Shown here piece after piece: positions 1 to 5,120 of a stretch of 8,353 bases of DNA; positions within the stretch are counted from its first letter, which is position 1; the number at the start of each line of letters is the position of its first letter. A program made the translations under genes and the position numbers. Location of the stretch: the NCBI GenBank assembly GCA_001803705.1, contig MHDY01000020.1, positions 1-8,353 on the forward strand. The letters run 5' to 3'. Source of the DNA: Nitrospirae bacterium GWC2_56_14 (GTDB lineage Bacteria; Nitrospirota; UBA9217). A model generated the notes under the pieces. That model worked only from the letters and a program-made list of their open reading frames with translations. It was not told where the DNA came from and did not search any database.

Positions 1-2
1 GG

Positions 3-452
3 AATGCAGACCACATAAACGAAATAGAATCTTTGATCATACGAGTCGCTAATCCGAAGGGAAATACGAAGAAGTATAAGGCGGACAAGGGAACGTCGCT
101 GCTCAAAGAGATGCAAGCCCTGGTGAAACAGCGACAGCAGGCAGAATTCAACACTATGTTCGGTAAAACAGCAGATAATCGCGCGCGGGCAGCTGGCTCG
201 GATAAGCACCCGCTTGCTTTAGACGGTTTAGTGAAGAAAAAAACAGCATTGTACCGGACATACAAAGGGAAAGAATACAAGGCGTTATTGACCCCCAGAG
301 GAAAGATCAAATTCAATGGAAAGATTTACGCTACCCCGACAGCGGCTGCGACAAGCATCGTAGGCAGTCCTAATATGAATGGCTGGACCTTCTGGTATTT
401 CAAAAATGCAGAAGGGGACTGGGCTCGTCTGTCTGATTTGCGTCGAAAATAA
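3..452 (+). CDS. C-terminal part of a RAMA/DUF4357-like domain protein, probably a GIY-YIG-type nuclease (5' end missing)
   Basis: The reading frame is open to the left edge, and the residues before the TTG at 33 (NADHINEIESL...) read on naturally into IIRVANPKGN, so I treat the gene as truncated rather than starting at 33. About 149 residues are visible. The last 65 or so hold a RAMA/DUF4357-like domain: YKALLTPRGKIKF, then NGKIYATPTAAA, then the hallmark NGWTFWYF near the stop. The middle (about residues 25-75) is basic and charged. In known proteins an ESLIIRVANPKGN-like stretch joins an N-terminal GIY-YIG catalytic domain to this tail; the catalytic part would lie outside the window, so nuclease activity is inference. 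RAMA domains are associated with DNA-modification and restriction contexts. The tail domain is fairly secure; the whole-protein identity is moderate. Confidence 0.72.
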   Translation, partial: NADHINEIESLIIRVANPKGNTKKYKADKGTSLLKEMQALVKQRQQAEFNTMFGKTADNRARAAGSDKHPLALDGLVKKKTALYRTYKGKEYKALLTPRGKIKFNGKIYATPTAAATSIVGSPNMNGWTFWYFKNAEGDWARLSDLRRK

Positions 453-560
453 GGAAGCCTCAAGGTCCATTCTCAAGCGGGCATCATCGAATGAACGCAC
501 AAGGGCATTTTTGCTGGCGGTACACTCGGTCTACTACTCGCTACTCTACAAGGAGGCACT

Positions 561-1430
561 GTGAAAAGATCTGCATTTCCGGCAGTAACGATACTATTGG
601 TTGTTCTTGCATTGTCTGTTTTTACGTTAAGTTGCGGCAGCGGCGGCGGCTCAAGTCCCGGCCCTGTTCCTGACCCTGATGCCGCAGCGCCGACAGTTCC
701 GCCAAGCTTTGCCGCAACCACCATATCAACAAGTCAGATCAGCGTTGCCTGGGGAGCTTCCTCGGATAATATTCAAGTGGCAGGGTATAAAGTTTACCGC
801 GCCGGAACATTTCTGCGGGCAACGTCGACGCTGTCAGTGCTGGATACCGGCTTGACCAGCTCTACCCAGTACTGCTATCAGGTGTCGGCGTATGATCAGG
901 CCGGGAACGAATCGGCAAAATGTACGCAGGCATGTGCCATAACATCAAGCGTTACAGCAACGATCCCTCCCGCCGGCGCCAGCTTCAAAATGCCCGACAC
1001 CAACCAGACGCTGAGTTATACTCCTACGTTCGGCGAGGACCATGACTACCTGATCAGCGTGCCGTCTTACACGGATAATGGAAATGGCACGATTACGGAC
1101 AATGTTACCGGCCTGATCTGGCAAAAGCAGGATGATAACACGGCAAAGACCTGGGATGATGCAAAAACGTATTGCAGCAATCTCAGCCTCGGCGGACAAA
1201 CAGGCTGGCGCCTGCCGACCAGGATAGAGCTTATCAGTCTTGTTGATTACGGCGCTTACCAACCGGCTGTAAACGCCACCTATTTCCCCAATGTCAGCTT
1301 GTACTATTGGTCGTCTACCACCCTGGCTCTTTATACGGTGCAGGCCTGGTTTGTAGACTTCTATGACGGCTCAACATTCTATATCACCAAAACAGCTGCT
1401 TATGCATCCGCTCGTTGCGTTCATGATTGA
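561..1430 (+). CDS. Predicted lipoprotein with fibronectin type III domain and C-terminal DUF1566 (Lcl_C) domain
   Basis: 289 residues, GTG start at 561 set by a strong AAGGAGG at 550-556. The N-terminus is a lipoprotein-type signal: MKR, a hydrophobic stretch to about residue 23, then Cys25 in TLSC followed by a Gly/Ser/Pro linker (26-44). The -3 residue is Thr, not the usual Leu, so lipidation is likely but not certain. Residues about 45-128 form a fibronectin type III domain (PSFAATTISTSQISVAW, YKVYRAG, YCYQVSAYDQAGNES). Residues about 168-289 are DUF1566, with TDNGNGTITDNVTGLIWQK, GWRLPT, YYWSST and terminal ARCVHD. Such domains have a C-type-lectin-like fold and occur in surface adhesins such as Legionella Lcl. 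A surface-exposed binding or adhesion role is inferred; the ligand is unknown. A paralogous domain is encoded just downstream. Confidence 0.88.
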   Translation: MKRSAFPAVTILLVVLALSVFTLSCGSGGGSSPGPVPDPDAAAPTVPPSFAATTISTSQISVAWGASSDNIQVAGYKVYRAGTFLRATSTLSVLDTGLTSSTQYCYQVSAYDQAGNESAKCTQACAITSSVTATIPPAGASFKMPDTNQTLSYTPTFGEDHDYLISVPSYTDNGNGTITDNVTGLIWQKQDDNTAKTWDDAKTYCSNLSLGGQTGWRLPTRIELISLVDYGAYQPAVNATYFPNVSLYYWSSTTLALYTVQAWFVDFYDGSTFYITKTAAYASARCVHD

Positions 1431-1484
1431 TGACAACAAGCGCACGTTATTGATGAAACAGACCGATGACTTGACAGGACAACC

Positions 1485-1491
1485 AAAGGAG
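1485..1491 (+). promoter_or_regulatory. Ribosome binding site fixing the start of the second DUF1566 gene
   Basis: AAAGGAG lies 9 bases before the ATG at 1501. This supports starting there rather than at the upstream in-frame codon at 1363, which would overlap the preceding gene and leave the signal peptide internal. Confidence 0.75.
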
Positions 1492-1500
1492 AAACTGATC

Positions 1501-1956
1501 ATGAGATCTCAGATGAATAAAATATATATCGCCATCAGTCTTGTTTGCCTGTACTGCCTGGTATCAGGCGTAGCCCTGGCCGGCACCCTCACAGACAATG
1601 GCAATGGGACCGTAACGGACAGCGGGACTCTCTTGATGTGGCAGAAGGGGGAAAACAGTCCCATGACATGGGAAGCAGCGCTTTCTTTTTGCGAAGGACT
1701 TTCGCTCGGGGGGGTTACCGACTGGCGACTACCGAATATCAAGGAGCTTTCTTCACTGGTGAACGATGCGAAAATGACGGAAATCACTATCGACACGACC
1801 ATGTTCCCGGGTACACACTCCGCATCCTATTGGTCGTCGACCACAAATTCCGCAAATTCTGTGATGGCCTGGGAAGTGTTATTCAGCTACGGCAGCTCAA
1901 ACTGCAGTAGTAAAATTAATTCTCTGTATGTGCGCTGTGTTCGGGGCGGGCAGTAA
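1501..1956 (+). CDS. Exported DUF1566 (Lcl C-terminal domain) protein
   Basis: 151 residues from the ATG at 1501. A second ATG at 1513 is possible but less well placed for the ribosome site. Residues 1-27 form a signal peptide (MNK, hydrophobic core, VALA before Gly28), with no lipobox, so the product is probably periplasmic or secreted. Nearly all of the mature protein is one DUF1566 domain: TDNGNGTVTDSGTLLMWQKG (31-50), DWRLPNIKEL, SYWSSTTNS, and the typical ending VRCVRGGQ. Cys64, Cys135 and Cys146 could form disulfides in an exported setting. It matches the domain of the preceding lipoprotein motif by motif but lacks the fibronectin domain and lipid anchor, suggesting a tandem duplication or shuffled relative. 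It begins 70 bases after that gene and probably shares its transcript. Function is unknown; binding at the cell surface is the usual guess for this family. Confidence 0.87.
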   Translation: MRSQMNKIYIAISLVCLYCLVSGVALAGTLTDNGNGTVTDSGTLLMWQKGENSPMTWEAALSFCEGLSLGGVTDWRLPNIKELSSLVNDAKMTEITIDTTMFPGTHSASYWSSTTNSANSVMAWEVLFSYGSSNCSSKINSLYVRCVRGGQ

Positions 1957-2093
1957 GTTGTTGATGTAGAAATAGGTTAACGGCGGCCATGCTGCCCATG
2001 GACGAGCTGGAGTACACGGGCATCATGGAGAAGCTGGAAGTGCTGGAGAAGAGTTCGCGGTGCGGGCGATGAAGAGGGCGGCGTAACAGTGCT

Positions 2094-2115
2094 CTCCCCT
2101 CGCAAGAGAGGGGAG
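2094..2115. repeat. 8-bp perfect hairpin CTCCCCTC/GAGGGGAG
   Basis: CTCCCCTC (2094-2101) pairs perfectly with GAGGGGAG (2108-2115) around the six-base loop GCAAGA. No T-run follows on either strand, so it is not a standard intrinsic terminator. It may be a small dispersed palindromic element or a transcript-stabilising hairpin after the DUF1566 genes. Confidence 0.55.
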
Positions 2116-2176
2116 CGGCTGATGCAGAGGATGTTTGGGGGTCGAATCGCATTTGTCGGAACCATAGGGTCGCGTC

Positions 2177-2196
2177 TTGAATTGATGAATGTTCAA
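2177..2196. promoter_or_regulatory. Imperfect palindrome upstream of the DUF4160-DUF2442 pair, possible operator
   Basis: TTGAATT (2177-2183), spacer GATG, then AATGTTCAA (2188-2196), which mirrors the left arm apart from two extra bases (GT). It lies about 70 bases before the DUF4160 start and just upstream of a TATAAA at 2210-2215. Small toxin-antitoxin-like operons are often autoregulated through such palindromes. The arms are short and AT-rich, so chance is a real alternative. Confidence 0.25.
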
Positions 2197-2266
2197 AAGG
2201 AAGGGACTGTATAAATTTTCACTAATGATATTGAGACAAAATACCGAAAGGTGGTAAAATGGTGCC

Positions 2267-2524
2267 ATGCCGAGCATAAAAAACATCGCTGGCCCGTATC
2301 GGTTCTTCTTTTACAGTTTTGATTGCAACGAACCGAGGCATGTACATGCGCAAAGGGAGAACGCGGTTTGCAAGTATTGGTTGGACCCGGTGACGCTGGC
2401 CAATAATCATGGCTTTGCGGCGAACGAGCTCAATGTGATAAGGAAGATCATTATGGATAACAAAACAGCGGTCATGGAGGCGTGGGATGAACACTGCGGT
2501 CATACTACAGGAAGTAAAAATTAA
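2267..2524 (+). CDS. DUF4160 family protein, probable member of a toxin-antitoxin-like pair
   Basis: 85 residues covering the normal length of a DUF4160 protein. Recognisable features are PYRFFFYSFDCNEPRHVHAQ, with the conserved His-x-His, then YWLDPVTLANNHGFAANELNVI and the ending MEAWDEHCG. A GGTGG-containing site (2250-2254) precedes the ATG at 2267. The gene overlaps the following DUF2442 gene by 38 bases in another frame, so the two are almost certainly co-translated. DUF4160 and DUF2442 genes recur as neighbours in many bacteria and are commonly predicted to be a two-gene module of toxin-antitoxin type. Biochemical activity, and which partner is the toxin, cannot be decided from this sequence. 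Confidence 0.85.
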   Translation: MPSIKNIAGPYRFFFYSFDCNEPRHVHAQRENAVCKYWLDPVTLANNHGFAANELNVIRKIIMDNKTAVMEAWDEHCGHTTGSKN

Positions 2525-2750
2525 AAACATTCAGATTACGGAGGATACCATCACCGCTCAGCTCGTTGACGGGAGGACGATAAGTGTTCCGCTGGCGTGG
2601 TCGTGGCGGCTTTCGGAGGCGACGCCGAAGCAGCGCTCGCATTTTGAGCTCATCGGAGATGGCCAGGGTGTGCATTGGCCGGATATCGATGAAGATATCA
2701 GCGCAGAAGGTATGCTGTACGGCATCCCGGCACACAAGCTCAAAAAGTAG
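2487..2750 (+). CDS. DUF2442 family protein, partner of the DUF4160 protein
   Basis: 87 residues. The ATG at 2487 has GGAGG at 2476-2480, six bases upstream and inside the DUF4160 gene, giving the 38-base overlap. The sequence shows the DUF2442 pattern: a short beta-rich N-terminal part (VKIKNIQITEDTITAQLVDGRTISVPLAWSWRL), then TPKQRSHFELIGDGQGVHWPDIDEDISAEGMLYG. The IHWPxxDEDIS-type motif is the family hallmark. Related folds belong to the NE0471 N-terminal-like group. The tight overlap and the terminator starting 21 bases after the stop show that the pair is a self-contained two-gene unit. Antitoxin or regulator is a guess; family membership is secure. Confidence 0.88.
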   Translation: MNTAVILQEVKIKNIQITEDTITAQLVDGRTISVPLAWSWRLSEATPKQRSHFELIGDGQGVHWPDIDEDISAEGMLYGIPAHKLKK

Positions 2751-2771
2751 CACAGGGCATAGCCCGAAAAC

Positions 2772-2806
2772 AAAAGGCCAGGGATTGATTCCCCGGCCTT
2801 TTTGTT
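2772..2806. terminator. Strong rho-independent terminator, usable in both directions
   Basis: AAAAGGCC (2772-2779) pairs with GGCCTTTT (2795-2802). After one A.C mismatch, GGGA pairs with TCCC around the loop TTGAT. The plus strand continues TTTTTGTTT, ending the DUF4160-DUF2442 unit. On the minus strand the arm ends GGCCTTTTGTTTT, so it can also stop transcription from the CBS-ACT gene that converges from the right. Confidence 0.85.
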
Positions 2807-2819
2807 TACGCAGTTTGTG

Positions 2820-2840
2820 AGGATAGCGTTTCGCTATCCT
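2820..2840. terminator. 9-bp hairpin over the stop codon of the CBS-ACT gene
   Basis: AGGATAGCG (2820-2828) and CGCTATCCT (2832-2840) pair perfectly around TTT. The TAG stop of the minus-strand CBS-ACT gene (2834-2836) lies inside the right arm. No T-tract follows, so alone it is weak; it may protect the 3' end of the transcript or act together with the stronger terminator just beyond. Confidence 0.45.
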
Positions 2841-3478
2841 TTCCTGATCCGACAGCTTCTGAACGCGCCCTCTATCTCGGCTTTCAGGCTGTTAAAATCA
2901 CCTTTGCCCTTCGTTCTGATAACGACCCGCCGATAGCCCTCTTTTACACCCTCGTAGGAAGTAAGTATCCCCTGGAGCCGGAAATTGTTTTTCCGGATGA
3001 TGTCTGCAACTTCCTTGATGGAGCCGCCGCGGTCTTCGATGGTAACGCAGATCCGGTTGCCGCCGTGCCGGACACCGGTAATGTCCACGAGCGCCCGGTA
3101 AATGTCCTTGTCCGAGATAATACCAACAAGGGAGTTGCCCTCCAGCACCGGCAGACAGCCGATGCTTTTGTCCAGCATGAGCATGGCGGCCTCTTCCACC
3201 GGCGTGTCGGGAGTGGTGGTAATGACCTTCGTGACCATGATCTCCTTGATCTTTGTTTTCGCCAGAAGATAGTGGAGCTCATAGATGTCGAGCGACGTTG
3301 CTTTCGAGGGAGTATATTCCTTGATGTTCCGGTCCGAGATGAGGCCTTTGAGCCTGCCGCTCTTTATCACGGGCAGATGCTTGATGCTCTCCTCCTTCAT
3401 CAGCAGCAGTGCATAGGAGAGATAATCGTCAGGTTCAAGCGTGAAGACCTTTGCTGTCATCCAGTCTGATACGTACAT
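2834..3478 (-). CDS. Two-CBS-domain protein with C-terminal ACT domain (AcuB-like)
   Basis: 214 residues from the ATG at 3478. A GTG two codons earlier (3484) overlaps the ribosome site and is rejected. Two CBS domains are visible: residues about 5-55 (VSDWMTAKVFTLEPDD...HLPVIKSGRLKGLISDRNI) and about 77-130 (IKEIMVTKVITTTPDTPVEEAA...CLPVLEGNSLVGIISDKDI). Residues about 142-207 form an ACT domain (RICVTIEDRGGSIKEVADIIRKNNFRLQGILTSY). CBS pairs bind adenine nucleotides; ACT domains usually bind amino acids. The arrangement resembles AcuB-type proteins, cytoplasmic and without a catalytic domain. Its place after the liv transporter genes suggests a regulator tied to amino-acid or acyl-CoA metabolism. 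It is separated from livF by about 220 bases containing a repeat, so it may have its own promoter. Confidence 0.9.
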   Translation of the reverse strand: MYVSDWMTAKVFTLEPDDYLSYALLLMKEESIKHLPVIKSGRLKGLISDRNIKEYTPSKATSLDIYELHYLLAKTKIKEIMVTKVITTTPDTPVEEAAMLMLDKSIGCLPVLEGNSLVGIISDKDIYRALVDITGVRHGGNRICVTIEDRGGSIKEVADIIRKNNFRLQGILTSYEGVKEGYRRVVIRTKGKGDFNSLKAEIEGAFRSCRIRKG

Positions 3479-3483
3479 GGCCA

Positions 3484-3488
3484 CCTCC
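3484..3488 (-). promoter_or_regulatory. Ribosome binding site of the CBS-ACT gene
   Basis: On the minus strand GGAGG lies five bases before the ATG at 3478. The alternative GTG start (3482-3484) overlaps this site, so the ATG is the better start. Confidence 0.75.
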
Positions 3489-3543
3489 GGTGGAGAAATT
3501 CCAAAAATTCAAAACACAAATTAACTTCTCAGGTCAATATATT

Positions 3544-3628
3544 ATCCGCAGATGACGCAGATGACGCAGATAAAAACGAACATGGATCCTTTTATTTAAA
3601 ATCTGCGGCCATCTGCGCAATCTGCGGA
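3544..3628. repeat. Palindromic intergenic repeat, family A copy 1
   Basis: The left arm at 3544-3571 holds three tandem units of about nine bases (core CGCAGATGA). The right arm at 3601-3628 is its near inverse, with three ATCTGCG units. The arms are 27-28 bases long, differ at a few positions and flank a 29-base A/T-rich centre. It sits between livF and the CBS-ACT gene. A second copy at 6088-6170 lies in the opposite orientation: the GGCC-spaced arm is on the right here and on the left there. No open reading frame is inside, so it looks like a non-autonomous dispersed element. Confidence 0.85.
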
Positions 3629-3700
3629 CAAAAGGGTTATTCTCGGGTATATTTCGTATTTGCAATTTGGTGCTTTGAATTTTCTGCCGCCTTGCGACGG

Positions 3701-4405
3701 TTAGACTCCCAAATATGCCGTCTTCACATGCGGGTCGTTCAGAAGGTCTTTGCCGGCCCCCTGCATGACGACCCTGCCGGTCTCGAGCACGTAGGCGCGG
3801 TCGGCGATGGCCAGCGTCTGTTTTACGTTCTGCTCCACGATCAGGACCGTGGTGCCCTGCTTCCGTATTGTCGTGATGATATCGAAGATCTCGCGGACGA
3901 GGATCGGGGCCAGTCCCAGCGACGGCTCGTCGAGCATCATAAGCTTCGGCAGCGACATAAGCCCGCGCCCGATCGCCACCATCTGCTGCTCTCCGCCGGA
4001 GAGCAGTCCTGCCGGTTGCCTCCTGCGTTCGCTGAGCCGCGGAAAGAGCCCGAACACCATCTCTTTGGTCTTTGCCCGCTGCAGTCTTGCTTCTCCGCGG
4101 AGCGACCCCATGTCCAGGTTTTCTTCGACGGTCATCTCCACAAAGAGCCGACGCGCTTCAGGGCAGTGGGCGATCCCCAATTCAATGAGCCGGTAGGGCG
4201 CAACGATATGGATTGGCTCCGCATTGAAGAGGACCTCTCCTTTGCGGGGCCGGAGCAGGCCCGATATGGTCTTGAGCGTTGTTGATTTCCCGGCGCCGTT
4301 CGCGCCGATGAGCGCAACGACCTCGCCCTGCTTCACTTCAAAGGAAATGTCCCAGAGCACCTGAACATCGCCGTAGAAGACGTTTATGTTCCTGATCTCA
4401 AGCAC
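3701..4405 (-). CDS. livF: LivF: branched-chain amino-acid ABC transporter ATP-binding protein
   Basis: 234 residues from a GTG at 4405, normal for LivF (about 233-237). A longer frame starting at 4486 would add 27 unlike-family residues and overlap livG further. Walker A is GANGAGKST (34-42), the ABC signature LSGGEQQ (135-141) and Walker B LMMLDEPS, with Asp159 and Glu160. The switch region reads IVEQN, with Gln replacing the usual His, as is typical of LivF. The start of the protein (LEIRNINVFYGDVQVLWDISF) and its end (VKTAYLG) also fit. It hydrolyses ATP as one half of the LivF-LivG pair on the cytoplasmic face of LivHM. The start overlaps the livG stop by eight bases, so it is translationally coupled. 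Confidence 0.95.
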   Translation of the reverse strand: MLEIRNINVFYGDVQVLWDISFEVKQGEVVALIGANGAGKSTTLKTISGLLRPRKGEVLFNAEPIHIVAPYRLIELGIAHCPEARRLFVEMTVEENLDMGSLRGEARLQRAKTKEMVFGLFPRLSERRRQPAGLLSGGEQQMVAIGRGLMSLPKLMMLDEPSLGLAPILVREIFDIITTIRKQGTTVLIVEQNVKQTLAIADRAYVLETGRVVMQGAGKDLLNDPHVKTAYLGV

Positions 4406-5120
4406 TCTGCGTTTCTCCCAGATAGGCTTCCACCACCAGAGGATTGCTCCGTATCTCCAGGGGGGTGCCCTCGGCGATCTTTTCACCGTAGTTCAGCACC
4501 ACGATGCGGTCCGATATGGCCATGATGACCCGCATGTGATGTTCGATGATCATGATGGTGATGCCCTTGTTCTTGATCCTGCGGATGATGGTGATGGACT
4601 CGTCGAGCTCGGACGGGTTCAGACCGGCAAAGGATTCGTCCAGAAGCAGGACCTCCGGCTGCGTGGCAAGCGCCCGCGCGATCTCGAGCCGTTTCCGTTT
4701 GCCCAGCGGCAGGCCCCGCGAGATGACGTCGCGGTCTTCATAGAGGCCGGTGAACTGGAGAGCGTCGATTGCTGCTTCCACAGCCTGTTCCTTGTTCTTC
4801 GCACGCAGGAACGACGAGGCCACCACGTTGTCGAGCACGCTCATCCGCTGAAGCGGTTTCACCACCTGGAAGGTCCGGGCAATGCCCTGCCGGCAGATGA
4901 CGTGCGGTTTGGATCCCGATATTTTTTTTTCTTTGAAAAAGACATCGCCGCGCGAGGGATGGTAAAAACCGTTCACCACGTTGAACAGGGTCGTTTTGCC
5001 CGCACCGTTCGGCCCGATGAGGCCCAGGATCTCGCCCTGCCGCAGTTCAAAGGACACGTCCTTGATCGCGGCAAGGCCGCCGAAGAACCGCGAGACTTTT
5101 CGTATTTCGAGGAAGCTCAT
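4398..5120 (-). CDS. livG: LivG: branched-chain amino-acid ABC transporter ATP-binding protein
   Basis: 240 residues, slightly shorter than the usual roughly 250. ATG at 5120 with GGAGGG (5125-5130) four bases upstream; it overlaps the livM stop by four bases (ATGA). Walker A is GPNGAGKTT (36-44), the Q-loop RTFQ has Gln85, the signature-region sequence is LPLGKRKRLEIARAL (137-151), Walker B LLLDES has Asp161 and Glu162, and the switch His is His194. LivG-type features include GLNP after Walker B and the C-terminal VVEAYLGE. Two mild departures: DES instead of the common DEP after Walker B, and LPLGKRKR where LPYGxQRR is usual. Catalytic residues are intact, so it should be active. It partners LivF. 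Confidence 0.95.
   Translation of the reverse strand: MSFLEIRKVSRFFGGLAAIKDVSFELRQGEILGLIGPNGAGKTTLFNVVNGFYHPSRGDVFFKEKKISGSKPHVICRQGIARTFQVVKPLQRMSVLDNVVASSFLRAKNKEQAVEAAIDALQFTGLYEDRDVISRGLPLGKRKRLEIARALATQPEVLLLDESFAGLNPSELDESITIIRRIKNKGITIMIIEHHMRVIMAISDRIVVLNYGEKIAEGTPLEIRSNPLVVEAYLGETQSA
4414..4419 (-). promoter_or_regulatory. Ribosome binding site for the GTG start of livF
   Basis: GGGAGA on the minus strand lies eight bases before the GTG at 4405, inside the end of livG. It supports the internal start over the longer frame starting at 4486. Confidence 0.6.

Larger units (their letters stand above)
1957..2266. other. 310-bp stretch without a convincing gene
   Basis: The only plus-strand coding trace is a 27-codon frame at 1989-2072 (MLPMDELEYTGIMEKLEVLEK, then SSRCGR and stop). 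It has no clear ribosome site, and a shifted frame continues to a TAA just beyond. This could be the decayed end of a lost gene, but it is too short to name. The stretch also holds a hairpin at 2094-2115 and an imperfect palindrome at 2177-2196. A TATAAA at 2210-2215 is the best -10-like box before the DUF4160 gene, but I find no -35 at a proper distance. I see no T-tract terminator for the DUF1566 genes. Confidence 0.5.

Noticed and set aside
945..1262. Minus-strand open frame opposite the lipoprotein gene
   Set aside because: The plus strand has a strong ribosome site, signal sequence and two recognisable domains; the minus frame has none.
1363..1500. N-terminal extension of the second DUF1566 gene
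   Set aside because: It would overlap the first DUF1566 gene and bury a good signal peptide; AAAGGAG at 1485-1491 points to the ATG at 1501.
2191..2215. Sigma-70 promoter for the DUF4160-DUF2442 pair
   Set aside because: TATAAA at 2210-2215 is a fair -10, but the possible -35 boxes upstream (TTGAAT, TTGATG, TTCAAA) are spaced too far or too close, so I do not call it.
3544..3628. CRISPR array
   Set aside because: The repeated units are about nine bases, are arranged as inverted arms and have no unique spacers of 25-40 bases.
3692..4285. Plus-strand open frame of 197 codons
   Set aside because: It lies opposite livF and has no domain or credible ribosome site; the Walker and signature motifs on the minus strand decide the coding strand.
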